In this document: one piece after another, positions 52,875-64,000 of the stretch
How positions within the stretch are numbered: position 1 is the stretch's first letter
How the letters are laid out: each line of letters opens with the position of its first letter
Assembly: GCA_036245805.1 (NCBI GenBank)
Contig: BTRK01000003.1
Coordinates: forward strand, 1,488,001 to 1,552,000
DNA: 64,000 nt
From: Pristionchus mayeri
Taxonomy: Eukaryota > Nematoda > Chromadorea > Rhabditida > Neodiplogasteridae
Reading direction: 5' to 3'
Made by a program: the position numbers and the translations under genes
Notes under the pieces: model-generated
What the model was told of the DNA's origin: nothing
Seen by the model: the letters and a program-made list of their open reading frames with translations, nothing else
The model's database searches: none

Positions 52875-55800
52875 TCAGAGGGCATTCTGCTGCGCTATGC
52901 CGTGCACCGTCTCCAGCAGGTTGATCGACTTGTAGAAGCGCTGGTCGACCTCGCGCTGGTGCGCCACCCAGTTCCTGCAACGAAGCATAATGATACTGTA
53001 GTCTACCGTAGCTCAAGATTATCGATCGATTAATCGGCAGCCACTAGCCTACAGGGATACTGTACTGTAAGCAAACATAACCAACGAATATCGATTGATC
53101 AATCGACAGCTACTGTGACTCTCCGTCTTACCGATTATCGATCAGGGATAGATCGATCGATAAGTACATATTGAACTAATTGAACTAACTGTATGGAGTG
53201 TCTATCGATCGATCAGGCTACCGTAATACTCACTTCTTGACGTTCCTCCAGTGGTTGAGGTAGGCGCCGCGCACCTCAGCCTCGTTAACGTGCTTGCCCG
53301 TTATCGGGATCATCGTGTCCAGACGCTCGCTGAGAAGTAGATTATCGATTTATTGATTTATCGGTTAGTATTTGTAATTTTTATCTTCCCATTCGACAAA
53401 GAATTGAGACATCACAAAACTGTCTTGGTATAAGTTATCACTGGCACTCTGATTCACCGAGCTCTATGAAATCACAACCTAACATGTCCATTTTGCCTGA
53501 ATATCCCCAGTGAGACAATTTTCGTTGGGATTACCCTTGAATTTATAGGTATATAATTCCCCTTAGCCATCATAGTGATTATTATTTTATTGATTAGAAG
53601 CTAAGATCCCAAGAGCTATTGTCTCCCTGCCGCCTTTGCTCCCTATGGGCTACAGTTGGAGCATAGATTCACCAATATGCAATAAATTAGAAACCCGCCG
53701 CAACACAATCGGTGCTACTCCCTAGTGTGAGTAGGCAAGGATATAGTGCTTCTGACGAAGTTTTTCTAGTATCGATCTATCGATATTGCCCATATTCAAG
53801 CCCAGGTTACCGTACCTCCTTTTCGGCCACAGCGAGATGTCAGTGGGCGAGCGGGGACGCGGCAGCGCATGTATCTCCTTCGTCGCCAGCAGGTCCTGCA
53901 CGGAAATATTATCGATTACTGTTGAAAACTCAGAATCAAGTCAGTCGTCGATAGGCCAGTTCCGTGCGGATAACGTAACCACTCACGAGGCTGTCATCGT
54001 AGGCGGCCACGCGCTCCTCCTCCTCACGCGCCTCGCGGTCGCGCGCGACCCGATCACGCGTCACCTTCTCGTCCTCCTAAATTATCAATATTAATTTTTA
54101 AAAAATATTTTAGTAATTTTGTTTTTAGGGTAAATTCAAGTTTCATTGAGCTAACAAAACCATTTGAATCATGGAGCATTAATACGTCTGATTCGTTGAA
54201 CCCACAACTATTTCCTATGTCCCAGGGTAATTTCTAGTTTCAGTACTGCTACACCCGCGTGTTTTACCAAGCATCAATAGTTCCGACATTCTGAGCAGGT
54301 CAAGGAAAACACTCATTTCGATGGCTATGCCAGGTAAGAGAGTATATTGAGAGCTATTCTAAAATATTTGGGTGCAACCGTAGCCCATCTTGCGGTATGC
54401 TATTTACAGTAATCAATCGATATTTGATGTGCTACCGTAACCCCGGCTCACCTTGCGCCTACTCTACTTTCAGCACTCGATCGATGTTTGGGTGCTACAA
54501 ATATCCAGCTAACGTACCTTGCGCGTGTGGTACCAGATGCGGCAGAGCGAGTAGACGCTCTCGATGCCGTCCGAGTCGCGCAGCGTGAAGCCCTTGCCGC
54601 GCAGCTCGAATATCACGTCTGCAAGAAATTATCAATTTATTGATTTTAGTACCGCTTTATTGACTCTATTTATTTTAGTAATTTTGGAGTTATATAGTGT
54701 TGAAAGATATGGGAATGGAGGGGATAAGTGTAACAGTAATCAGATTAATTATAATATTATTTAAAATATGAAAAAAATAGTAAATACACCAATAGTTGTC
54801 TGCAATAGCAATTACAACGATAACAAAGCTTAGCACATACAAGATTGTCTAGATAAGTTAAAAATATAACATTACAAATTGTTTTAAAAATCTCAAAAAA
54901 TCCTGAAATGTTAGGAATTTCGTGTTTCAGCAGTGCTACAGGTTCATGCGTAACATGATTTTGCAATATTTCCGTCACCGTCTGGTTAAAATTTAATCCA
55001 CGTATTCATAGTTTCACTCAACTCTCATTGCTGGTGTATTATCACTAGAGGTAATTATCGGGGAGCATCGATGACGGTAAAAATAAATAACCGAGATTCT
55101 AAAAGAGACGACATAAATGGTGCTACTTGGTTTGTATTGAGTTTCAGCCATACTACAGGTCGATGTGGAACACGATTTTGCAATGCAGTCCACGGCGTGA
55201 GTGATAAAATTCAATCCACCTATTCACAGTTTCACTCAAGACTCATTGCTGTTGTTCTCCCCAAGCAATGTAAGAAACGAGGATGGAAAAAATAACAGCA
55301 AAGCTCCGCACTCTAGACTCATTTCGTCAGATATATCGAATCGGATAATGAACGAAAGCTTCGGGAGTAGACAAATTGCAAAGTTCACCACGCACGTCTG
55401 GGGTCGTTCTTGGTGATCTTGCGGGGTCTGCCAGGCCCGCGCCGCTCGCCGTCCTCATCGTCCAGCTTGCTGCAAAGGAGAAAGTACACGAGTCAATGGT
55501 GTCCATAGGTGGGCGGAGGTTGAAGCTGGAAATCGAAAAACGGGGGTGTTTAGGGTCAAAAAAAGGGGGGGGTGATCGTAAATGATCGTTTTTCTTACAA
55601 AATTTTCCAAAAACCGGGAGTGTCTAATCCGAAAACCGGGGGTGTTTTACAGCTGGCTTCGATGGTGCCCACCTATGATGGTGTCTCTCCACCTCCTCCG
55701 ATGGTAACAGCTAGTTCAGAGCCATCGACTTAGGGATACTATTCAGAGAAATACTCGGAAGAGAGTAAGGCTCAGGTTTTTTCTCTTCTGATACACTTAT

Positions 55801-57486
55801 TGCTGGGAAAATGGACGCCTCATCAACTCACGACTTCATCTGCGTCTTGGCCGCGGGCGTGACGACGTCGCCCTTCTTGATCTGCCCGAGCAGCACCGAA
55901 AGGCGGTCGCGCGCGAACGTCACGTCCGCCGAGTTTTGCTGCAAAGAATTAATCAATAATGCGAAAAAAAATTAAATGATGCCCTTCAAGAGTTCAGTAG
56001 ATATCCAAGTAAGAATGGATAAATTGATATTCAATTTCAGCAGAATATTAAAGAATAGGCTCCAGCTGAATGCGTGCCACACCAAGGACGTATCAACCTC
56101 CGCAATGACGCTTTCACAATCTTCGCACGATCTCAAGCATATAATTAGAAATGTCTCTAGTGAGGCATCGCCGATCTCGTCATGCTTCTTATTTCCAATC
56201 CATAAAATGCAAATTAACAATCAGTTGTGTAATGTCACAAGACACGCTAGGGCTCCAGGAACGGCACTTCTTCACTTGGCCGGAACATTCCATAACAAAA
56301 ATTTTGATTGGGACCGTCATGACTGATTTGGGAAGTAGACACAGTTAGTGATTAAATCGGAATAAATTGGGTAAATTTGCTGTATTTATCTAGTCATTAA
56401 CACAATGACCCTACGATCAGTCTCAATTTTTATGGAATGGTCCGGCCAAGTGAAGAAGTGCCCCCAGGAAGATGCGCGCCGCGACACAACATTATAAGTT
56501 TGCAGGACGAAACTGTGGCAATAGGGCGACCAGCTGGTCTTCACAAAACTATACAATACAATACAATATTTATCTGTTATCGCTTTCTGGGCGCAGATCA
56601 AGATGTGGGGTCAGAAAAGGTCGTTCTTCTCATTTGAAGATGGTCATTTGCGGTGTGCTTGCGAGAGGATGTTGGATTGCATTGCATAGATAGAATGTCA
56701 CTATAGGTCGTAAACGAAGCCTTGCGTGTTCTAGAATCTTCTCTGCTCGAATCCGCCAGGCTCGGTGATCAATCTTTCAACGAGATATTCGAGACTAGAT
56801 TCTGAAGGACCAAACATCTTAGTAGAAACTATAATTGAAAACAAAAGATGATATTTGCCGCACACCTTGTCATACCCCAATCAAAACTGTATCTTAGGAC
56901 GTGCCACAGAAATTCCTTATGAACTACCACGGCGAAAACGTTGGCAATTGAGAACAGTTTTGTTCCAACAAAAGCATAATTAGAAAATATTTTGGACACT
57001 ACTTATCGTGAGCCTTGTCACACGCTACATTTCAAATCATAAATAATTACAAATCGATATCAATTGCAAACTCAAAAGTGGAAATCTCCATGCACATGCG
57101 AGCCTCAGTAATTCCTTATGAGTTTCAACGATGGAACTTCGCAAATTGCGAATCACAAATCTTCCCTTCTTTTCAAAGATATCAAAACCAAAAAAAAAAT
57201 TCAATACATTTTCATGTGGTTGGGAGTGTATTCTTTTAGCAAATTTCACTATGTCTTTTTTTCCATACGAAGTACACATCTGAAATGCCCATCTTGACGT
57301 ACACCAGATGTCTAAAACGCCAACCTACACAATTTACGTTTCATAAAAGTACATATCTGAACCTACCACTTTGGCGGCGTACTCTTCTGCTCGCTCCTCT
57401 ATCATGCTATTCCTCTCTTCCTCGGTCATGAAGTGCTGCGCGTCAGCGAATTGAATCAGCGGCTCGCCAGACGGAGTGGAGGCCAT
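52875..57486 (-). CDS. lin-37: LIN-37, DREAM/MuvB complex subunit
   Basis: LIN37 is a core subunit of the MuvB part of the DREAM (DRM in worms) repressor that silences cell-cycle genes. Eight exons join in phase: 57367-57486, 55832-55938, 55396-55469, 54518-54618, 53987-54076, 53816-53895, 53234-53329, 52875-52974; 768 nt, 255 residues, close to human LIN37 (about 246). A central block IESVYSLCRIWYHTRK parallels the TPLYPICRAWMRN region of LIN37. IHALPRPRSPTD parallels the YKLPPPTP motif, and the C-terminal helix AYLNHWRNVKKNWVAHQRE to YKSINLLETVHGI parallels the final WKRIRQRWKEASHRNQ helix. An AT-hook-like RRGPGRPRKITK (exon 3) is present, and I do not recall it from the human protein. Sequence identity is low overall, so the call rests on motif order. 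Confidence 0.78.
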
Positions 57487-58733
57487 CTGATAGTACTATA
57501 CATGGCCGGTTATTTGACAATTTGTTCCCCACTGAAGTGGTTAGATACAACTTCTTGAAAATTCAAGTGGTTCGAAATGCGAAAATCCTGAATTTTGGGT
57601 CAAATATTTAAATATTTCGCTTATTTTAGTGATAAATGGATGCAATAAGAAAGTGGCCTGAAAAATTTTTTTCAAGTGGTTCCGTTCAACATTGTCGAAC
57701 ATATTCTTTGTATGGAGGGGTACTGTATTAGGACCCTCATTCAGGGAAACTACCAGGCAAACGGATCTGTAACGACCATCTAGGAGAGGGAATTGATTGC
57801 CTGGGGGGAGGGCTGATTCAGGATATATCTGGCAAAAAGGAAATGTAACGATGGTAAGAAGACAGTCTGGGAGAGGAACCCTGATTGAGAGGAGTGTCGA
57901 GGCTATTGCGATACAAACAGGGCTTCCAATTTTTGGTACTTCTTCGGTTTCTGGTCACCCCTCACCCTCATTTCCCATCCCCTCCCATCAACGAGTGGCT
58001 GAGCGGCCGAAAATCAGGGAGGAATACCTAGAAATAAGTGGGAAAGATGAGGGGGGGGGTGTGGCCAGAAACCGAAGAAGTGCCCAATTTTTTTATAACG
58101 CGGGATGATAATGAGAAAGTGATATTCGATACAATTCCATTAATGACGCGCTGGAATCTATTAGAGGAAGAAAATTGGTAGTCGAAGGCATTGTTCTAGT
58201 GGCAATCTGAGATAAGAGGATTTCTTGCCGTGAGTAAAACAAGAAACCACCTCCTTCTCAGCAGATACTTATCGAGGACTGGACAACCTCTCATGGCACC
58301 AAGTAGCATACTGATGACATTATTTATCATATCACAACGCAAACGTCACGTACAAATCGATAATTTACTCTAAATATTATTATTATCTGCACTTATGAAT
58401 CGAGAGCACGACAACTGGACAGATTGAATCGAGGACTAGGCAAAGAAACAACAGGCAAAAGATAGCAATGCCCTGACTCCTCTCATCCTAAACACTCTTT
58501 CGCAGGTCAGAGAATGCGAAAGTGCATACAAAATTAAGAGAGTCAGACAAACAACAGGAAAAGCAAAAGTGGAACGTGAAAACCTTCGAGAGACCTTACA
58601 ATAGAACGTGCAATCGATACTGTAAATTTGCGGATGGACAGGCAACAACTTTCAGTCCTAGGATGACGAGGTTACAACTGGGGGTGATCTACCGTAAGTA
58701 GGGACTACAGTAATTAGAGACTACCGTAGCCTC
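57487..58733 (-). other. Gap between tmem-147 and lin-37
   Basis: 1.25 kb between two co-oriented minus-strand genes. It holds a palindromic element (57933-58086) and a GAGA hairpin near 58478-58545 (CCTAAACACTCTTTCGC with GCGAAAGTGCATAC). No gene seen. Confidence 0.5.
57933..58086. repeat. Palindromic element, TTCGATATTTGGCC family, copy 3 (diverged)
   Basis: GGTACTTCTTCGGTTTCTGG is mirrored by CCAGAAACCGAAGAAGTGCC. The interior GGCCGAAAATCAGGGAG and TACCTAGAAAT(A/G)AGTGG is shared with the copy at 16201-16370. Confidence 0.7.
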
Positions 58734-61700
58734 TTAGTCCTTCTTGTTGTAGTACTGGGCGTGGTAGTTGAGCGTCGAGTAGACGACCACTGCGCCGCCC
58801 TGAAAATCAATCGATATCCAATTAATAATCATTAAAAATACGTTTCCAGCATGTCGTAATAACTCTAATCAATCGACATCCAATCAATGATCACGACAAG
58901 ATAGATTTTCAAATTCTTGTCATGCATCGTTTTGATCAGCTGCGAGCCTCAAAAGTTCTCTAAAACAAGTGCACTATGCACACTTAAATCAATCAATCGA
59001 TAATTACTACCGTAACCAATATATCAGACAATCGAAAATTGCTACCATACCCCGAGGGCAAGGGAGAAGGCGAATTTGGCGGCGACGAGCGCCCAGGAGG
59101 TGAGCGCGAGGTAGTGGAAGAAGCACCTCAACGATCACAATTATAAAACAAATTTCGTCTCGTTTTAAAGAAATCCATGAAGCACAAAATAACCTAGTTT
59201 ACGACAGTAAATTAATATTAATTATTAAAATAAATATACTGGTAGATGAAGCCGTGGAAGACGCTAGCGGCGAGCAGGACGGTGGCCAGTCTGCAATAGG
59301 GGGATTAGGTCTCGGTCAGTTATTGTTGCGCCTGAAAGCCTTTGTGGCCACTGATTTCCTGGATAAACCCTCGTTGCTACATAGACAATGCGGTGGCACA
59401 GCCCGCTCGTGTGCGGATATGCCAAACACCTCTATATTTCGTACTTTTACTGCAATAAAACCAAAAAAACCGGGCAAAAGTAATCCAGGCGATTTGCATC
59501 TGCATAGAGTGCTCTTCTTTGCATGATATGAATGAACGGGTTCACAAGCCGACTTGTGAGCTCCTTCATTCATGGAGCAAATCCACTCATGCACACCCGG
59601 AAAGTTCAAAATGCTCCCAAAACAATTCTTTCCGAGGAAATGATCGCCATTTTGTGTTGGCATTCCTTTGCACACTACCGACATATTCTCTGACTCCGAT
59701 CTCATCACAACAAAAGGGTATTTCCTACTTTCGGGTACTTCAAATACAGTTGGGGCCTGGCACGAAAGTAAGCCTCGCCCCTCTACCGTACTCCTCGCTA
59801 CCGTATACCTCTTGGCTCCTGCAGGGAGATCGGCGCGGGAGGCGATGCCGACCAGGCAGGCCATCGCCGTGTACAGGATGAGGTCGGAGGAGGACTCGAG
59901 CGCCGACTGCATGTAGCGCCAGTGGAAGGCCGTGCCTCTGGAAAGTGAAGGAATTTATTAGATCAATCGATAATCAATCGATAGATAATCAATTAGTATG
60001 CGATAGTCGAATGCATTGAAAAAAAATCGATAATCGCTATACGAATCAATCAATCGATAATCGTTAGCGCGAGTGGTCGGCGACGCCTTTAGAGAATAAA
60101 CCCACTTTATTCAGGTGCATTTGAGTATAAATTTACGAAAGGATCATTTTTAAAATATATTATGAATAAATATTATAACTATTATTGTATTGGAAACGAA
60201 ACGACACGCAAGAATTGCAGAAGGGAACCGCGCCAGGTTCACATGTGCCTGATGTCCCAAGAATTCACCGGGGCTTTTTTTCCAAATATACAAATCGGCA
60301 AAGTAAACTATCGTTACTAAACAACACAACCCGAATGCACTGCGCAGGCAAAGAATATTGTTAAATATATTCAAAATGGAAAAAAAATATTTCAAAAAAT
60401 AAATATCCAACCTCGCTCCGCTCCAGAAGATGAAGATGCGGGAGGAGGCGGAGAAGGCAGCGGCCCAGCCGAGACCAGTCGAGAAGTACCGAACCTGAGA
60501 TGGATTTTATTTGTGCCAAGATTGGTCATTCTAGTTTGTGGATTATTTTCCATTATTGAGAGAGAAGTATCGAACCTATATCCAAATTTTTAATAAAAAT
60601 ACAAAAATAGTGAAAAAAATTTTGTATTTTTATAAAAATTAGCCACTTTGAATTCAAAATGAGTGATTATTACGAGCGTGGCAACTTTTGGTCAATTTGA
60701 ACTATGAGCGGGTCTAATATCGAAAGAACTCCGAACTGTAATCTGAAATCGTACTGGTGCAACGTAAACCGGCATGGCACAAAAATAAATATTGATCCAT
60801 CCGGGCATAAAAAATCAGCACTCAGAATATCATTATGAGTTAGCAAGTAATTCGATAAACGGACAGCATGAACCGGATGAACCGAGAACCGTGCGACGAA
60901 CAAATACACTCACTTCTCTTTCATTTCACCGGGAACAGCCTTCCTTCTTACGAATCTTATCAGTCCAGTCTTGCCCATGTTTGCCCTCACCTCGCTCTTG
61001 CCGATCATGAAGTAGGTGATCATCAGGTACATCCCGACGACGTCGATCACGTCAGCCGACGACTTGAGCAGGTCCTGAAAATAATAAATTGCCCGAAATG
61101 ACGTCATGAAATTCCCATTGTTCGCATCTGGCATATCAACGTCATGCAATTCCTATTATTTTTCGTCTTGTATAAAATAGCTGTTTTACAAGAGGGGTTA
61201 AGCAAGCTTAAAAGAGTTTACAAAATTGTAAATGAAACAAGCACAGAAAAATTTTTAAAAAAAGTATATCTCGAATAGGTGAAACACAAAACTCACGGGG
61301 AGCACGTTGAATCCCTCTCCGTCCGAGGCGGGGAAGAAGGTAGCGAGAGCGAGCAGCTTCACCAGCTGCGCAAGGAAGAAGCCGAGCACGGCACGCGCGA
61401 TGCGCCATACCTGGTAATCATAACACTTGAACCTTCCGTGAAAACCAGTGATCACTTTTTTTTTAAACAACTAACAACCAACTAGGGAAAAAATTTCTTC
61501 CATCGATTTAAGACCCCTACGAAGCCGCTACCCTTGAGCAGCTCCCAAATTATGAGCAATATCAAATTCATTTATCGAAAGGGCACATTTGCAGAGAAGT
61601 TCAAGCGAACTATCGATCACAAAAGCGCTTATAATAACGCGTCGCCAAGGGAACTTCACTACCACTGCACTAGGGGGTGAGTGTTTCCGCATCTATAAAT

Positions 61701-61800
61701 CGCTCACCGTCGTGTACTCGTTGAGGCCGGAGTACTTGTAGACGATGAAGTAGGGCGCGAAGGCGAGCGCCAGACAGTTGACGAAGTGGAAGAAGGCCAT
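58734..61800 (-). CDS. TMEM147, ER membrane protein of the translocon BOS complex
   Basis: TMEM147 is a seven-helix ER protein that binds nicalin and NOMO and forms part of the multipass translocon. Eight exons join in phase: 61708-61800, 61297-61410, 60991-61074, 60412-60494, 59809-59937, 59240-59290, 59051-59126, 58734-58799; 696 nt, 231 residues (human 224). It starts MAFFHFVNCLALAFAPYFI with YKYSGLNEYT, like the human MTLFHFGNC start. Then come QLVKLLALATFFPASDGEG, LLKSSADVIDVVGMYLMI, GLGWAAAFSASSRIFIFW, GTAFHWRYMQSALESS, VFHGFIYQCFFHYLALTSW and a final helix ending in a lysine tail (YYNKKD) like an ER-retention KKXX-type signal. The Met at 61800 was chosen by family alignment. The exon 7 acceptor is TTGAG, weaker than usual. 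Confidence 0.9.
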
Positions 61801-62815
61801 CCTCTCGCGGGGCCGGTAATCACCTACGAAGGGGGGAATTTTAAAAAATGCAGTCGATAACGAAGGAAATGTAAGAGCTCTCCAAGAGTGGTAAGAAGAA
61901 ACCAATACATAGAGTGGAGCGTGTGGGTATTGGATGAGAAATTAAGATTGACAAAATGACACAATTTTTGCTCCAAAGAGAACAAATCATAGAAAAGAAA
62001 CTATGAATAATGTAATATAGACGCAATGAAACCAGAGAGCAGCGGGGCAAAAATGCAAATGAACCGCGAGCATGAGAGTAGCGTCAATTCGAAATTACGG
62101 CAATCTCCAGCACTTCGAGAAGAGGTGATAATAGCACATATTAATCGATTGGTAATGAAAGGGAAACGCTAGCAACGCAATTAAACATAAAAATTTAAAT
62201 TAAAATAGTTTGGTGTGGTGGAAAAGAAGATGGTGCACACGGTGTGCCGGATCGCGGGTCGAATTCCCATAAAGTCCTAATTAGAATTACCGGCTCTACA
62301 GTAATCTACTGAAGAAAATCCGAAAGTTTCTGTCCTGTTTTTCCGTTACAGTAATCTGATTATTCTCAAACTGATTTTATTTTATTTTCTGATTATTTAT
62401 ATTTTCCCATCTCTTTTATCAATCCGCTCCTCGTCGCCATATTCTTTGGAATGTTTTTGTCATTCAAATTCCTCGTGCAATGAAACCTGTGATCCACTTC
62501 TCGCGGATCCTCACTCCCCATGCAAAAAAACAACACATGCTGTGATAAAATTCATTTACATCTGTGTCGAGCACGTCCGTAGATGTGTAACCAAAACAAA
62601 ACAAAACCAAAATAAAATAAACAAATGTACGTAGGACCTCATATCATATGCCAATCATCACATGTCATATCTAGAACGAATAAAGGTGGAAGTTATGAAG
62701 TAAGGGCTCTTTGGAGAACTTTCCATCCGTCGTTTCCTGCAATGTTTCCTTTTTGTCTGACTCTCTCAACATTACCTGCTCTCTCCCTCCTAACAGGTGA
62801 GAGCACGAAAAGGAT
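61801..62815. other. 5' flank of tmem-147, no gene recognised
   Basis: It contains a tRNA-like B-box text (GGGTCGAATTCCC near 62269, with TGGTGTGGTGGAAAAG upstream), perhaps a decayed SINE, and a weak GAGA hairpin near 62757-62805. Confidence 0.4.
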
Positions 62816-63969
62816 CTAGAATGCGACTACTTTTTGAACGAAATTTAAAAGAAATTGCCTTACCAAGTGAGCAAATTCCATGGTAGCATACAGTATCCGG
62901 ACGGAGGGAAAACCGTACTCTTTCTGAGGACTACGCTCACTGGGTGGAGGAAGAATTGCTCGTTTCTGGAAAATAAAACTGAATCTGAATAGTAACTCCG
63001 ATTGATAATAGAATGTAGAATTTAAAAATGCAGTTCGTTGGATTTATATATCAAAGATCAAAGTATACGGATCGATACCTTGGATAATAAAATATTCTTT
63101 CGAAGAATGTCAACAGAGTAGATCAGAATATGCTTGTCGTGCTTCGCGCTCTTCTCGAATCTTATCGATGAGAGCAGATCGGAAATATCGTCTGGGTCTG
63201 CAAATCAATCGTCTCATTTTCTCCTCATTTTGCGTCTAGAATGAAAATTTGTACACAAAATTCGCAATTAGTCGTTGCGACGTTCTGCAAGAGTCTGACT
63301 GTCTTCATTTTGCCTTCACCGGTGAGAGATGGTGAGAGAGCATCCTAACCAAGAGGATCACACGACCCCCCCCCCCAACTCAGCATGCGAAATTAGACGA
63401 GGGGAGGCGTAGCGGTCTCGCTACCTTCTCTCGAATTGCCAACAGTACCACGCTCAAAAAAAATGATACGACCGTTCAATTTGTGCACCTTCAGTTGTTT
63501 TGAATTTATCCCATGTATCGACGATGCCATCAATGCCGATGAAGTAATCATCGGTTACTTCGAGACAACTCAGTTGCCGAGGGGTGAGGGAGGAAAGCCC
63601 ATTCCTCTTCTCGAATCCGTGAACAATTCCATCGTCCAGCAGCAATGGAGCCAACGATGAAATGTTCTTCTGGAAAAGATGTACGATCGATCAAATATTA
63701 AATTAACAACACCTATACACGTATGTTCCTAAATATCCGAGAAAAACACTAGTAGATTTTTTTGGAAAATTGTAAAATAATAGTTAATTATTTACTCAAA
63801 TCAATTGCGAATTTTGGTTTAAAAGGAGGAGATGACCCGAATTACGAACGCTTGAACTCACATATCTTGTCAGAGCACCGATTATCGTCCTGAGCAGAGT
63901 TCGGCTTAAATCCACGATCACTTTTCGATCGGGAACAGAATCCTGCACTTTGCTGTACCTACGACGGTG
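62816..63969 (-). CDS. Unrecognised gene, C-terminal exons only
   Basis: Four in-phase minus-strand exons: 63862-63969, 63489-63669, 63079-63197 and 62816-62965 (terminal if read through to TAG at 62816; otherwise the donor at 62863 would splice onward). The translation is about 185 residues: HRRRYSKVQDSVPDRKVIVD, LSRTLLRTIIGALTRY, then DDYFIGIDGIVDTWDKFK, HDKHILIYSVDILRKN and YGFPSVRILYATMEFAHL. All acceptors are TTTNCAG- or TTGCAG-like. The exon at 63862 is preceded by an acceptor, so the gene starts beyond 64000. No domain is recognised; composition is that of a soluble globular protein. It might be a nematode-restricted or fast-evolving gene. Confidence 0.65.
63246..63292 (+). repeat. Dispersed ~50-nt repeat
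   Basis: TTTGTACACAAAATTCGC, AATTAGTCGTTGCGACG, TTCTGCAAGAGT; close to the apparent consensus. It lies in an intron of the gene at 62816-63969. Confidence 0.78.
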
Positions 63970-64000
63970 CTGCAAGACAACGGTCGGATAGGGAGTGATC

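Noticed and set aside
59316..59912. 198-codon minus-strand ORF
   Set aside because: It includes TMEM147 exon 5 but continues through its donor into intron sequence; only 59809-59937 is coding.
62214..62282. tRNA or SINE near GGGTCGAATTCCC
   Set aside because: Only B-box-like text is present; no acceptor-stem pairing was found. Kept as a note, not as an RNA gene.

Overview
The window is nuclear DNA of a nematode. The genes are cut into short exons (about 45 to 250 nt) bounded by GT and TTTCAG-type splice sites. Several start codons sit directly behind a splice acceptor, as expected with spliced-leader trans-splicing, and two gene pairs are packed head to tail like operons. Gene identities (thiamine pyrophosphokinase, cytosolic 5'-nucleotidase III, SPOUT1/C9orf114, phosphatidylserine decarboxylase, LIN-37, TMEM147, CDK7, a cathepsin B) are ordinary animal genes. 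The moderate GC content, very short exons and repeat-filled introns suggest a rhabditid or diplogastrid worm such as Pristionchus, but the species is an inference.

Layout. 1-2.8 kb: 5' part of a CDK7 gene on the minus strand, running off the left edge. 3.8-6 kb: a cathepsin B gene (minus) that lacks the exon with the catalytic cysteine and is followed by a duplicated copy of its own C-terminal codons. 7.7-16.9 kb (plus): thiamine pyrophosphokinase, then 5'-nucleotidase III about 140 bp downstream, a probable operon. 17.8-21.4 kb (plus): an intact five-exon gene of about 1033 codons resembling a transposase-like protein family found in fish, cnidarian and other animal genomes. 22.1-36.3 kb (plus): SPOUT1. 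36.5-48.8 kb (plus): mitochondrial phosphatidylserine decarboxylase, 255 bp behind SPOUT1. 48.8-52.9 kb: a tail-to-tail gap with a long purine tract, a TATA-like box and an unassigned ORF. 52.9-57.5 kb (minus): LIN-37. 58.7-61.8 kb (minus): TMEM147. 62.8-64 kb (minus): the 3' part of an unrecognised gene that enters from the right edge.

Two things stand out. (1) Many introns here have grown by local duplication of segments that include the exon-intron junction, leaving ladders of decoy splice sites next to the real ones (SPOUT1 exons 1, 5 and 13; PISD exons 6, 9 and 10; TPK exon 7; NT5C3 exon 9; the cathepsin B tail). (2) The non-coding space is dense with small mobile elements: hAT-like palindromic MITEs with 8-bp target duplications, TTAA-flanked MITEs, a palindrome carrying TGACGTCA half-sites in each arm, and a roughly 50-nt dispersed motif present 13 times. 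Exon models were assembled by hand from splice sites, reading phase and remembered family resemblance; no database search was run.
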